Below, in pieces: positions 51,782 through 60,015 of a DNA stretch of 61,117 nucleotides. Every line of letters starts with the position of its first letter. Position 1 is the first letter of the stretch. The translations under genes were made by a program, and so were the position numbers. The notes under the pieces were generated by a model. The model was not told the DNA's origin. It saw nothing but the letters and a program-made list of their open reading frames with translations, and did not search any database. Origin of the DNA: Firmicutes bacterium UBA4881. Its GTDB lineage: Bacteria; Bacillota; DTU065. The stretch covers positions 52,226 through 113,342 of the forward strand of contig DHDH01000015.1 of the NCBI GenBank assembly GCA_002399235.1, read 5' to 3'.

Positions 51782-53056
51782 TTATTTGCTTATTTTATCG
51801 ATTCCCATGTAGGGACGCAATACTTCTGGAACAATAATGGAACCATCTTCAGCTTGATAATTCTCTAGGATTGCTGCTAGTGTTCTACCTACTGCTAATC
51901 CTGAGCCGTTAAGAGTGTGTACAAATTCAGGTTTAGCACCTTGACTTCTTCTAAAACGGATATTTGCTCTACGAGCTTGGAAGGCTTCGAAATTTGAACA
52001 GGATGAAATTTCAACATAATTGTTGTAGCTAGGCATCCACACTTCCAAGTCGAACTTTTTAGCAGCACTAAAGCCTACATCGCCAGTACACATCATTATC
52101 TTTCTATAAGGTAATTTCAATAGTTGTAATATCTCAGCAGCATCAGCAACTAGCTTATCTAATTCAGCATAGGAATCTTCGGGCAAAACAAATTTAACTA
52201 GTTCAACCTTATCAAACTGGTGTTGTCTGATTAAACCTCTTGTATCTCTACCAGCAGAACCAGCTTCAGCTCTAAAGCAAGCTGTATATGCTACATGGTA
52301 TTTTGGTAATTCTGCTATATCTAGTACCTCATCTCGGTACATATTGGTGACTGGAACTTCTGCTGTAGGGACCAACCAATAATCTGTGTTACTAACCTTA
52401 AAGGCATCCTCAGCAAACTTTGGTAACTGTCCAGTACCAGTCATGCTAGCTGTATTGACCATATAAGGGGGGTAAACTTCTGAATAGCCATGCTTTTCTG
52501 TATGAACATCAATCATAAAACTTATTAAAGCTCTAGCCATCTTAGCAGCATGAGTCTTCAATATGGTAAAACGAGAACCTGTAATCTTTCCTGCACGTTC
52601 AAAATCGAGAATGTCCAATGCAGTCCCTAAATCCCAGTGGGCTTTAGGGTCAAAAGCGAATTTAGTTGGTTCACCCCACAAGTTAACTGTTACGTTTTCC
52701 TTGTCATCTTTACCATCAGGGATAGATGGATGGGGAACATTAGGTATTCCTAATAACAACTCATCGATCTTATTCTCGGTTTCATTTTGCTTTTCATCTA
52801 AAGCCTTAATCTCTTCACCAAGAGCTTTCATTTCTTCTATGATAGAAGTCGTATCTTCGCCTTTTTTCTTGAGTTCACCAACTTGTTGGCTAACACTATT
52901 TCTTCTACTTTTTTTGTTTTCAACTTCTAAGATAGTGCCTCTTCTTTGTTCGTCGAGATTTAGGATAAGATCGATAACTGTTGGATCTTCTCCTCTACGA
53001 ATCAGACCAGTTCTAAACTTGTCTGGATTTTCACGTATCTCTCTTAGATCATGCAT
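51782..53056 (-). CDS. serS: Seryl-tRNA synthetase
   Basis: A 424-residue class II synthetase. The N-terminal coiled-coil arm that grips the tRNA variable loop is at about 30-100 (VENKKSRRNSVSQQV, KALGEEIKALDEKQNETENK). Motif 2 is CFRAEAGSAGRDTRG (about 267-281) and motif 3 LNGSGLAVGRTLAAILENYQ (about 385-404). The ATG overlaps the glyA stop by 8 bp (ATGCATGA), with GGGAGG upstream, so serS depends on glyA translation. It charges both serine tRNAs of this window. Confidence 0.97.
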   Translation of the reverse strand: MHDLREIRENPDKFRTGLIRRGEDPTVIDLILNLDEQRRGTILEVENKKSRRNSVSQQVGELKKKGEDTTSIIEEMKALGEEIKALDEKQNETENKIDELLLGIPNVPHPSIPDGKDDKENVTVNLWGEPTKFAFDPKAHWDLGTALDILDFERAGKITGSRFTILKTHAAKMARALISFMIDVHTEKHGYSEVYPPYMVNTASMTGTGQLPKFAEDAFKVSNTDYWLVPTAEVPVTNMYRDEVLDIAELPKYHVAYTACFRAEAGSAGRDTRGLIRQHQFDKVELVKFVLPEDSYAELDKLVADAAEILQLLKLPYRKIMMCTGDVGFSAAKKFDLEVWMPSYNNYVEISSCSNFEAFQARRANIRFRRSQGAKPEFVHTLNGSGLAVGRTLAAILENYQAEDGSIIVPEVLRPYMGIDKISK

Positions 53057-54317
53057 TTCCCAAAGCCTCCCTGTACATTGTACGAATATCTTTATAAAGT
53101 GGGAACGCTTCTGTTAGTTCACGGATCATAGATTTAGCCTTTGCTTCATCTTTTTCTATTAAAGTAAGATTAATTATTTCGGCAATCTTAGCCATCTCTT
53201 TCTTACCCATACCTCTAGATGTAAGTGCTGGTGTTCCCAATCGAATACCGCTAGTAACAAATGGCGTTTCCGTGTCAAAAGGAATTGCGTTTTTATTAAC
53301 AGTAATTCCCACACTATCTAATAAATGTTCGGCATCCTTGCCTGTCATTCCTTTGGCTTTTACATCAACTAGCATTAGATGATTATCCGTCCCACCAGAA
53401 ACCAGACGCCAATCACGTGCTATTAAGCCCTCTGCTAATGCTTTAGCATTTTCGATAATGTGTAACTGGTATTGTTTAAAACTTGGATCTAATGCTTCTT
53501 TAAAAGCTACAGCTTTACCGGCGATAACATGCATTAAGGGACCACCTTGCGTACCCGGGAAAATTGCTCTGTCGATAGCTTTAGCATATTCCTCTTTGCA
53601 CATAATTAATCCACCACGTGGTCCTCTAAGCGTTTTATGGGTTGTTGTGGTAACAAAATCAGCATAGGGCACAGGCGAAGGATGCAAACCTGCTGCCACC
53701 AATCCAGCAATATGGGCCATATCTACCATTAACTTAGCTTCTATTTTATCAGCAATTGATTTTAAGCGAGGAAAATCAATGATCCGAGGATAAGCACTAG
53801 CTCCAGCTACAATTAACTTTGGTTTATGTTCCAACGCTAGTCTTTCAAGTTCATCATAATCGATTCTTTCGGCTTCTTTATCTACACCATACGGAATAAA
53901 ATTAAAATAAGTACCAGAGAAATTTATAGGATGGCCATGTGTTAGATGACCTCCATGGGCCAGATTCATGCCCATAACAGTATCACCTGGTTTTAGCATA
54001 GCAAAATAAACAGCAGTATTTGCTTGAGCACCAGAGTGAGGTTGGACATTAACATGCTCAGCTCCAAATAGTTCTTTAGCTCTTTGAATAGCTAAATTCT
54101 CTACTATATCGACATATTCGCAACCACCATAATATCTCTTTCCAGGATAGCCTTCAGCATATTTATTGGTAAGAACCGAACCTTGAGCAGCTAAAACACT
54201 TCTAGAAACAAAATTTTCCGAAGCAATCAACTCGAGCTTGTCGTTTTCACGTTCAGCTTCTTTGGAAATAGCAGCAGCTACTTCAGGGTCAAACTGGGCT
54301 AGGTTGTCAAAAAACAT
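53049..54317 (-). CDS. glyA: Serine hydroxymethyltransferase
   Basis: A 422-residue PLP enzyme interconverting serine and glycine with tetrahydrofolate. The ATG at 54317 (MFFDNLAQFDPEV) has GAGGAGG 8 nt before it. The 7 codons above it lack a site. The PLP lysine lies in TTTHKTLRGPRGGLI (about residue 230). YAEGYPGKRYYGGCE and the substrate loop are intact, and the length is normal. It sits in one transcription unit with ychF (29 bp upstream) and serS (8-bp overlap), linking serine and glycine metabolism with serine charging. Confidence 0.97.
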   Translation of the reverse strand: MFFDNLAQFDPEVAAAISKEAERENDKLELIASENFVSRSVLAAQGSVLTNKYAEGYPGKRYYGGCEYVDIVENLAIQRAKELFGAEHVNVQPHSGAQANTAVYFAMLKPGDTVMGMNLAHGGHLTHGHPINFSGTYFNFIPYGVDKEAERIDYDELERLALEHKPKLIVAGASAYPRIIDFPRLKSIADKIEAKLMVDMAHIAGLVAAGLHPSPVPYADFVTTTTHKTLRGPRGGLIMCKEEYAKAIDRAIFPGTQGGPLMHVIAGKAVAFKEALDPSFKQYQLHIIENAKALAEGLIARDWRLVSGGTDNHLMLVDVKAKGMTGKDAEHLLDSVGITVNKNAIPFDTETPFVTSGIRLGTPALTSRGMGKKEMAKIAEIINLTLIEKDEAKAKSMIRELTEAFPLYKDIRTMYREALGNA

Positions 54318-54346
54318 AAAGATAACCTCCTCAAGCAATACTAATG

Positions 54347-55438
54347 TTAAACATTGAAACGGAAACTAATAACATCACCATCTTGAACCAAATAATCTTT
54401 GCCTTCTAATCTGAAAACGCCTTTTTCCTTCGCTTTCGCTTCTGAACCAACCTCAATAAAGTCTTTATAAGCTATTACTTCAGCTCTAATAAATCCTCTA
54501 GATATATCTGAATGGATTGCACTAGCGGCTTCTTTAGCATTTTCACCCGCTTTAATAGTCCATGCTCTAACTTCATCTGTCCCGACAGTAAAGAAAGAGA
54601 TCAAACCTAGTAAACTGTACGCCGATCTAGCAATCTTAGCTATACCAGGTTCAGCGATGCCCAAATCATCCATAAAAAGTTCTTTTTCTTCCGCGGAAAG
54701 TTGTCCTATCTCCATCTCTAGCTGACCACAAATCACGACTAGAGGATATTTGTGGTCTAAAGCAATTGCTTCTAATTCATCTTTACCCGGGTAATTCCCT
54801 TCTTTGTATTGATTTTCGTCAACATTAACCACGAGAAGCATTGGCTTTGGGGTTAGTAACCCAAAGTCTCTCATAAAGAGAAGTTCTTCTTCTGTAAGCT
54901 CTAGAGCACTGATTGGTATGCCCTCTTCCAAAGCAGCAATACATTTTTCTACTAACGCTAATTCTTTTTCGTAATTTTCTACCTTTTTCTTTTTACCAGT
55001 AGTAAGACGCTCTAAGCGTCCTTCCATAATCTGTAGATCTGCTAAAATGAGTTCTGTAGTTAGAATGTTGTAGTCTCTGACTGGGTCAATTGAGCCTTCT
55101 ACATGGGGAACTGTTCCTTGAAAAGCTCTAATAACCTGAATTAATGCGTCAACCTGTCTAACATCGGCTAAGAATTTGTTACCTGTACCTTTGCCTTCGC
55201 TTGAACCAGACACTAAACCCGGCACATCTGTAACTTTAATGACAGCTGGTGTAAACTTTGTTGGCTGATACATTTCCTTTAGCTTGTCCATACGTGGATC
55301 TGGTACTTTAGCCATCCCGACATTAGATGCAACTTTACCTGAATAAAAACTAGACACTTCTGTCTGCGACAGAGTCAGTAGATTAAATACCGTGGTTTTT
55401 CCAACCATAGGTAACCCAATAATTCCACTTGTTAGCAC
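54347..55438 (-). CDS. ychF: Ribosome-associated GTPase/ATPase YchF
   Basis: A 363-residue Obg-family protein with a GTG start after GAAGGGAG. G1 is GLPMVGKTT, G3 is DVPGLV, and the G4 position reads NVDE instead of NKxD, as expected for YchF, which prefers ATP. The C-terminal TGS domain (about 275-360) ends in DGDVISFRFNV. It binds ribosomes and affects stress responses. It heads the ychF-glyA-serS unit; this combination is seen in several low-GC Firmicutes. Confidence 0.96.
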   Translation of the reverse strand: MLTSGIIGLPMVGKTTVFNLLTLSQTEVSSFYSGKVASNVGMAKVPDPRMDKLKEMYQPTKFTPAVIKVTDVPGLVSGSSEGKGTGNKFLADVRQVDALIQVIRAFQGTVPHVEGSIDPVRDYNILTTELILADLQIMEGRLERLTTGKKKKVENYEKELALVEKCIAALEEGIPISALELTEEELLFMRDFGLLTPKPMLLVVNVDENQYKEGNYPGKDELEAIALDHKYPLVVICGQLEMEIGQLSAEEKELFMDDLGIAEPGIAKIARSAYSLLGLISFFTVGTDEVRAWTIKAGENAKEAASAIHSDISRGFIRAEVIAYKDFIEVGSEAKAKEKGVFRLEGKDYLVQDGDVISFRFNV

Positions 55439-55576
55439 AGACTCTGCTCCCTTCCTAATCTATTACTAAGAGTATCTCTTTTTTGCTTAAGGCAAAATAA
55501 ACCTCGACTATGAAAAATATTATACCATAAGAAGAGTATTATCCCAGGTATACAATAATAAGAAATTGTCCTAGTA

Positions 55577-55605
55577 TTGTAGCTTAACTACGCTTATGTT
55601 ATAAT
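55577..55605 (+). promoter_or_regulatory. Promoter of tRNA-Arg(CCG)
   Basis: TTGTAG (55577-55582) and TATAAT (55600-55605), 17 bp apart, 16 bp before the tRNA. Confidence 0.7.
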
Positions 55606-55621
55606 GTTAACCAGTCAATAC

Positions 55622-55696
55622 GCGGCTATAGCTCAGGGGATAGAGCACCGGCCTCCGGAGCCGGTTGCCCAGGTTCGATTCCTGGTAGCCGCGCCA
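55622..55696 (+). tRNA. tRNA-Arg, anticodon CCG
   Basis: Acceptor GCGGCTA/TAGCCGC, D stem GCTC/GAGC, anticodon stem CCGGC/GCCGG with loop CTCCGGA (anticodon CCG, reading CGG), encoded CCA. Own promoter and terminator. Confidence 0.97.
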
Positions 55697-55706
55697 TATA
55701 GTTATT

Positions 55707-55745
55707 AACTGTGCAATCAGAAAATGCTTTGCACAGTTTTTTTTA
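55707..55745 (+). terminator. Terminator of tRNA-Arg(CCG)
   Basis: A perfect 10-bp stem (55707-55716 with 55729-55738) is followed by eight T. Confidence 0.9.
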
Positions 55746-55823
55746 TTTCTTAGGCATATTTAGTCATTATCTACATATACTGTCTGTGAGTGTTTTACCA
55801 GCCCAACAGAGAGGAAGATGCTC

Positions 55824-56432
55824 ATGTGGCCATTTGGGGGACAAGTACAGCAGTTTAGACTTTATTACAAAGATACTTTTGCCATTACTCGTTTAGCTGA
55901 AGAATTAACTCGTAGGCTAAAAACACGCTTCTTACCCACAGGTAAACGGCTTGCCATTGTGTGTATTGGTACCGACCGCTCAACTGGAGATTCGTTAGGT
56001 CCACTAACAGGAACACTTCTTAGTAGAGCTAATCCCACCCTCCCTGTTTATGGTACACTTGATGATCCTGTTCATGCAGCCAACCTCGAAGAAAAGATAC
56101 ACCTCATTAATCGAGAATTAAATGACCCCTTTATTATTGCCATTGATGCTTGTCTAGGCCAAACAGAAAGTGTTGGTTATCTTAGTTTAAAAGAAGGATC
56201 CCTTAAACCTGGAACAGGTGTTAATAAAGATCTACCAGAAGTAGGCGATATGAATCTAGTCGGTATAGTTAATGTTGGTGGTTTTATGGAATACTTTGTA
56301 TTGCAAAACACCCGTTTAAGTTTAGTTATGGATATAGCAGAGTTAATGTGTGCAGCAATAAATACTACTGTTAATAGTCTGCCAATTACAATACCCCTAG
56401 ATGATTCCGCCGCATCTAAATGGTTAGAATAA
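55824..56432 (+). CDS. yyaC: YyaC-type spore protease homologue (DUF1256)
   Basis: A 202-residue protein from the ATG at 55824 (MWPFGGQ). GAGAGG lies 8 nt before it; the ATG 6 bp upstream is too close to the site. The pattern IVCIGTDRSTGDSLGPLTG, DPVHAANLEEKI, IIAIDACLGQTESVGY and KDLPEVGDMNLVGIVNVGG is typical of YyaC, a relative of the germination protease GPR found only in spore-formers. Its substrate in spores is not established. It is a single-gene unit behind a tRNA, with a very strong terminator. Confidence 0.92.
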   Translation: MWPFGGQVQQFRLYYKDTFAITRLAEELTRRLKTRFLPTGKRLAIVCIGTDRSTGDSLGPLTGTLLSRANPTLPVYGTLDDPVHAANLEEKIHLINRELNDPFIIAIDACLGQTESVGYLSLKEGSLKPGTGVNKDLPEVGDMNLVGIVNVGGFMEYFVLQNTRLSLVMDIAELMCAAINTTVNSLPITIPLDDSAASKWLE

Positions 56433-56466
56433 ATCTTGCCTAATTCATCTCCCGTTACCTAAATAT

Positions 56467-56506
56467 AAACAAAGAAACTGAGGCTATAACCTCAGTTTCT
56501 TTGTTT
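56467..56506. terminator. Bidirectional terminator between yyaC and the bactofilin operon
   Basis: A perfect 17-bp stem (56467-56483 with 56490-56506). It serves both convergent genes and starts 3 nt after the bactofilin stop. Confidence 0.9.
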
Positions 56507-56508
56507 AT

Positions 56509-56994
56509 TTACTTTACAGTAGTAGTAGTACCCTTAGCGGATACTTGTACTACTTCTTTTTTCGGTGTCAATGTCTGGGTTACTGGGTTGTTCCCTGTAG
56601 CCATCTCAACTTGTCCCTTAAAAATGGCTCCTTCTTCAATTACTAAAACTCCAGTTTTAGCATTACCTTGCAATGAACCTGTAGGAACAATTTCTAAGCG
56701 ACTTTTGGCTTCGAGATCGCCTTCCATATGACCTGCAATAATCACATTTTGGGCTTTAACTTTGGCTTTAACAAAACCGCCTTCACCTATAACCAAATCA
56801 GAAGTAGTATCAATATCACCATCAAATTTTCCATCGACACGAACAGTGCCCGATGATTTAATGGTTCCGGTAAGCTCAGTATTCTTTCCAATTACAGTGT
56901 CTACAGTTTTTTGCGTACTCATAGTTTTTAATTTCCTCCCGTCAGTCTCATCAGCTGACACAAGATTTTTTACTGGAGTTTTTCTCCCAAACAT
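56509..56994 (-). CDS. Bactofilin (polymer-forming cytoskeletal protein)
   Basis: A 161-residue bactofilin with GGAGCTGATTAA before the ATG. The central domain (about 35-135) is the right-handed beta-helix of DUF583, with repeating turns of GTIKSSGTVRVDGKFDGDI, DLVIGEGGFVKAKVKA and IIAGHMEGDLEAKSRLEI. Disordered tails flank it. Bactofilins polymerise without nucleotides and localise cell-wall enzymes. The gene is 11 bp after an M23 peptidase gene. This bactofilin-M23 pairing is a recurring partnership in curved, stalked or spore-forming bacteria. Confidence 0.95.
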   Translation of the reverse strand: MFGRKTPVKNLVSADETDGRKLKTMSTQKTVDTVIGKNTELTGTIKSSGTVRVDGKFDGDIDTTSDLVIGEGGFVKAKVKAQNVIIAGHMEGDLEAKSRLEIVPTGSLQGNAKTGVLVIEEGAIFKGQVEMATGNNPVTQTLTPKKEVVQVSAKGTTTTVK

Positions 56995-57005
56995 TTAATC
57001 AGCTC

Positions 57006-58079
57006 CTAAGGCAGATAGTTGGCGGGATTTATGTCCTTGCCATTTTTTCTAATTTCATAATGAAGATGATCACCGGTAGATACGCCAGTATTGCCAGAAT
57101 AAGCAATTACTTGGCCTTTCTTTACCATTTCACCTTTTTTAACTAAAACACGTGAATTATGCGCATAAAGTGTTTTTAAGCCATTACCATGATCAACCTC
57201 AACCAATATCCCATACCCAGCAACATAACCTGTTCTTGTAACCTTCCCCAGAGCAGTAGCTTTTACTGGAGTTCCTCTTGGTACGGAAATATCCATACCT
57301 GCATGTCTTTTCGGTATTTTGGTAACAGGGTGATTTCGCCAACCATATGAAGACGAAATATATCCTCTAACCGGCCAAATACTTGGTGTCCTATCTAGCT
57401 GGTCTTTTTTCTTCGTTAAAGTGTTCTTAATTTTATTAGCAGTATTTTCGGTTTCGGGAAGAGCTCCTCTTAAAAAAGTTAATTCGTTTTGTAGAGCTAC
57501 CGCTAATTCTTGTTCTGATCTTTCGGGAACATAATTCTCAGTTGCTGCTGCCAAAGCTACACCTGCAATTGCCACTGAATTGCTTTTGTTATTACTTAAC
57601 CTGTTAACAACATACTTAGAATTTGGTTTGTATGCTGTAGTTTGGTTTTTGGGTTTTTCAGGCATCGGGGGAAGCTTTACTGGCTTTTTTCCCGTCTGCT
57701 CTAATAATCGATTTACATCATGAAAAACTCCCTCTAATTGCTTTAGCCTATCTTTAAGTTGCTCAGTCTCGTTCAATAGGGACTCAACTACTTCTCGTTG
57801 TTCTTTCGAACCTTCCATAACAGCTTCATACTGATTGTTCTTTTTCTGAAGCAATTCAAAGGTAGTTGTATAGTTACTCCGCACTGAGTAGTAGTTCCAA
57901 ACAATAATAGTTGTAGCAAATAAAGCTACAAAAGTTATAATAGAGACAATATATATACCTAATACAGGTACCGATATTGTTCGAACTTCGCCATGTCCGT
58001 CAGGTACGGTCATAATTGTTAACCGTCGGCCTTTGTTCGACTGCCAAAACTCATGCAAGCGAAATATAAGCCAATACAC
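57006..58079 (-). CDS. Membrane-anchored M23 peptidoglycan endopeptidase with coiled coil
   Basis: A 357-residue protein with a GTG start behind GGGGGAGG. A single N-terminal TM (about 38-60) is followed by a long coiled coil (about 75-125: KEQREVVESLLNETEQLKDR) and a linker. The LytM/M23 zinc-peptidase domain lies at about 240-355 and is complete: HAGMDISVPRGTP (first His/Asp), KTLYAHNSRV and GDHLHYEIRKNGK (HxH). It cuts peptide cross-links in peptidoglycan. With the co-transcribed bactofilin it forms a shape or septum module similar to Csd1/CcmA of Helicobacter. Confidence 0.93.
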   Translation of the reverse strand: MYWLIFRLHEFWQSNKGRRLTIMTVPDGHGEVRTISVPVLGIYIVSIITFVALFATTIIVWNYYSVRSNYTTTFELLQKKNNQYEAVMEGSKEQREVVESLLNETEQLKDRLKQLEGVFHDVNRLLEQTGKKPVKLPPMPEKPKNQTTAYKPNSKYVVNRLSNNKSNSVAIAGVALAAATENYVPERSEQELAVALQNELTFLRGALPETENTANKIKNTLTKKKDQLDRTPSIWPVRGYISSSYGWRNHPVTKIPKRHAGMDISVPRGTPVKATALGKVTRTGYVAGYGILVEVDHGNGLKTLYAHNSRVLVKKGEMVKKGQVIAYSGNTGVSTGDHLHYEIRKNGKDINPANYLP

Positions 58080-58197
58080 AACCTCCCCCCCTTTCCTCTG
58101 GCATTATCACTCCATAATAAAATCATTTCCTGCTTTTTGATGCAATAACTGATTGCTCAGATCATCATTATATTAGTTCCTTAGCAATCAAATCAAC

Positions 58198-59379
58198 TTA
58201 TTTATTTAAGAGTAACCAAAGGAGAATAGAGGTAATTACTCCAACAGCTACCCCGCCTAAAACATACCAAGGATTGATACCCGCTTTAGTTTCTGGTTCG
58301 GTGATAATGGCTACACCGTTGCTCCATGCTTTTCTTAGCTCTTCTCTATCATAAACCACTTGACCCTGAGCTTTCCCGTACGCAGCTGGGTCATTACAAA
58401 TTACCTGGCCATCTTCTGTAAATCCTCTAACTACTATTATGTGACCATTACTAGAGCGAATTGGAGAATTTTTAAGCTCATTAGTACCAAAGCGGATGCT
58501 TATTATAACTGGATATCCTTTAATTATTTGTTCTTCTACCCCTCGCCAGTCAGGAAACCTAGTTACATACGATTTTAATCCTAACTCTCCTGCCACTGCA
58601 GCTACATAAGGCCAATTACCATAGATTCCGTTAAATGCATCATACGCTAGATCAGCGACTTCTTTTGTTTGCAAGTTATTTGCAAAAAAGTTAAGTACCA
58701 TTGTCATCGATGTTGGAGCACAGATACGACCAGCGATACTTGGTTCTTCTACCATTTGAGAAAAATACGGAACAACAAGGCTCTTTCCCCAAGCCTTACA
58801 TGATTTCTGGTCGTTTTGAAGTCCCGGCTTAAACTTATCAACTACTACAATTCCAAGACGCCTGACTCTAGGGGTTTGTACACGATCTCCAGAAAGAAGA
58901 ATTACCCTATATTGTATGTAGTCATACTCTTGATATAGTTCAAGCGTATCAGCATCGACATAACCATGCCAAGATTTTTTTAGTCCTGGCCCTCTTGCAG
59001 ATATATTTCTGCCCCATTGGGAAATTTCATACCAGTCTGTCCAGTTATCATCTCCCCGGCCAGCTCTTAGTTCTACCCGAATCCCCGTTTTGGGGGGAGC
59101 AATACAATTCCAGGATGGAACAACATTATTAAAAGGAAAAGTTGTTTTTAAAACAGCAGAAACTATGCTTCCTTCTCCCTTATTTAGTCCATTCTCATCT
59201 AGAATTAGTTCCTCACCTTGCCATTTAACACCAGTTAGCTCTGCACCCACAAAATGAGACTTCTTTTCGTGCAGAATCAATTGACTTAATGGTGCAGCTA
59301 CAGATACATACGACATACAGATAAAAAACAGGGTCAGGAAAGTACCTTTTAGTACCTGCTCTCGTACTAGCTGTCCCAT
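58198..59379 (-). CDS. Membrane-anchored C39-like cysteine peptidase
   Basis: A 393-residue protein from the ATG at 59379 (MGQLVREQV) with AAGGAGG 8 nt upstream; the ATG 6 bp earlier is too close. Signal or anchor segment at about 12-30. A beta-rich domain (about 40-175) precedes the C39-like fold (about 195-345) with the catalytic cysteine in RICAPTSMTMVLNFF, histidine in NGHIIVVRGFTEDG and the following Asp in CNDPAAYG. A C-terminal TM (about 372-390) ends in LLLNK. Proteins like this (PF13529) cut peptides outside the membrane, and several are sporulation or wall related. It lies upstream of, and in the same direction as, the M23-bactofilin operon, but 118 bp apart. Confidence 0.88.
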   Translation of the reverse strand: MGQLVREQVLKGTFLTLFFICMSYVSVAAPLSQLILHEKKSHFVGAELTGVKWQGEELILDENGLNKGEGSIVSAVLKTTFPFNNVVPSWNCIAPPKTGIRVELRAGRGDDNWTDWYEISQWGRNISARGPGLKKSWHGYVDADTLELYQEYDYIQYRVILLSGDRVQTPRVRRLGIVVVDKFKPGLQNDQKSCKAWGKSLVVPYFSQMVEEPSIAGRICAPTSMTMVLNFFANNLQTKEVADLAYDAFNGIYGNWPYVAAVAGELGLKSYVTRFPDWRGVEEQIIKGYPVIISIRFGTNELKNSPIRSSNGHIIVVRGFTEDGQVICNDPAAYGKAQGQVVYDREELRKAWSNGVAIITEPETKAGINPWYVLGGVAVGVITSILLWLLLNK

Positions 59380-60015
59380 AGTCATATCCTCCTTGGTCTT
59401 TATGTATTAGATTCCATATATTTTACTCTTAACCTTTGGGAAATAAGGCTGATTCTGATCCCATTAATTGGTATTACCTGCAACTTTTTTGTATAAGCTA
59501 AGAATTAAGCTTATATAAACATTAAAAGGCACCTTTCCTAATATTATCCTTTATTGCAACTATAATAATAACTTGTTCTTTTTTAGCAGTTTTATGATCC
59601 TGATCATATTTATACCATCTAAAAGCTTTTCTTCCTGCTTATTCATTTATGTTGTATGCAATTACCTTACTTTATGTCTTGTTATTGCTGTTTCCATACA
59701 GTAGTCTATATAACAATCATCTTCACATAGAAGCAACTTGAGATGAATATTTTGTTCAATCTTAACTTCCACTGGCAGTCATAAAATTCCTTTTCCTGAT
59801 TTTCTTCTATAAGGCGCTCTTTTTCTATTTGTGACTGTTGTGTATATTTATCGGCAATTGACGCATGCAATCAAGTATTATCTACAAATGCTATATAGCT
59901 TGGATTTATTATCCCATCAGATAGTGTAAAATATCTTGTGTAAATAAGAGAGAAGTCCTTTAAATTCGGGTATAAGTTTTTTGAGCAAAACCAAACCCCG
60001 AAGGAGGACCTCTCT
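59380..60015. other. Intergenic region before the IS256 element
   Basis: About 635 bp of AT-rich sequence. A broken minus-strand frame of about 40 codons (59770-59655) has no recognisable family. Bases 59920-59965 (AGTGTAAAATATCTTGTG and nearby) resemble the outer end of an IS256-type element, but the matching right end lies outside the window. Confidence 0.35.
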
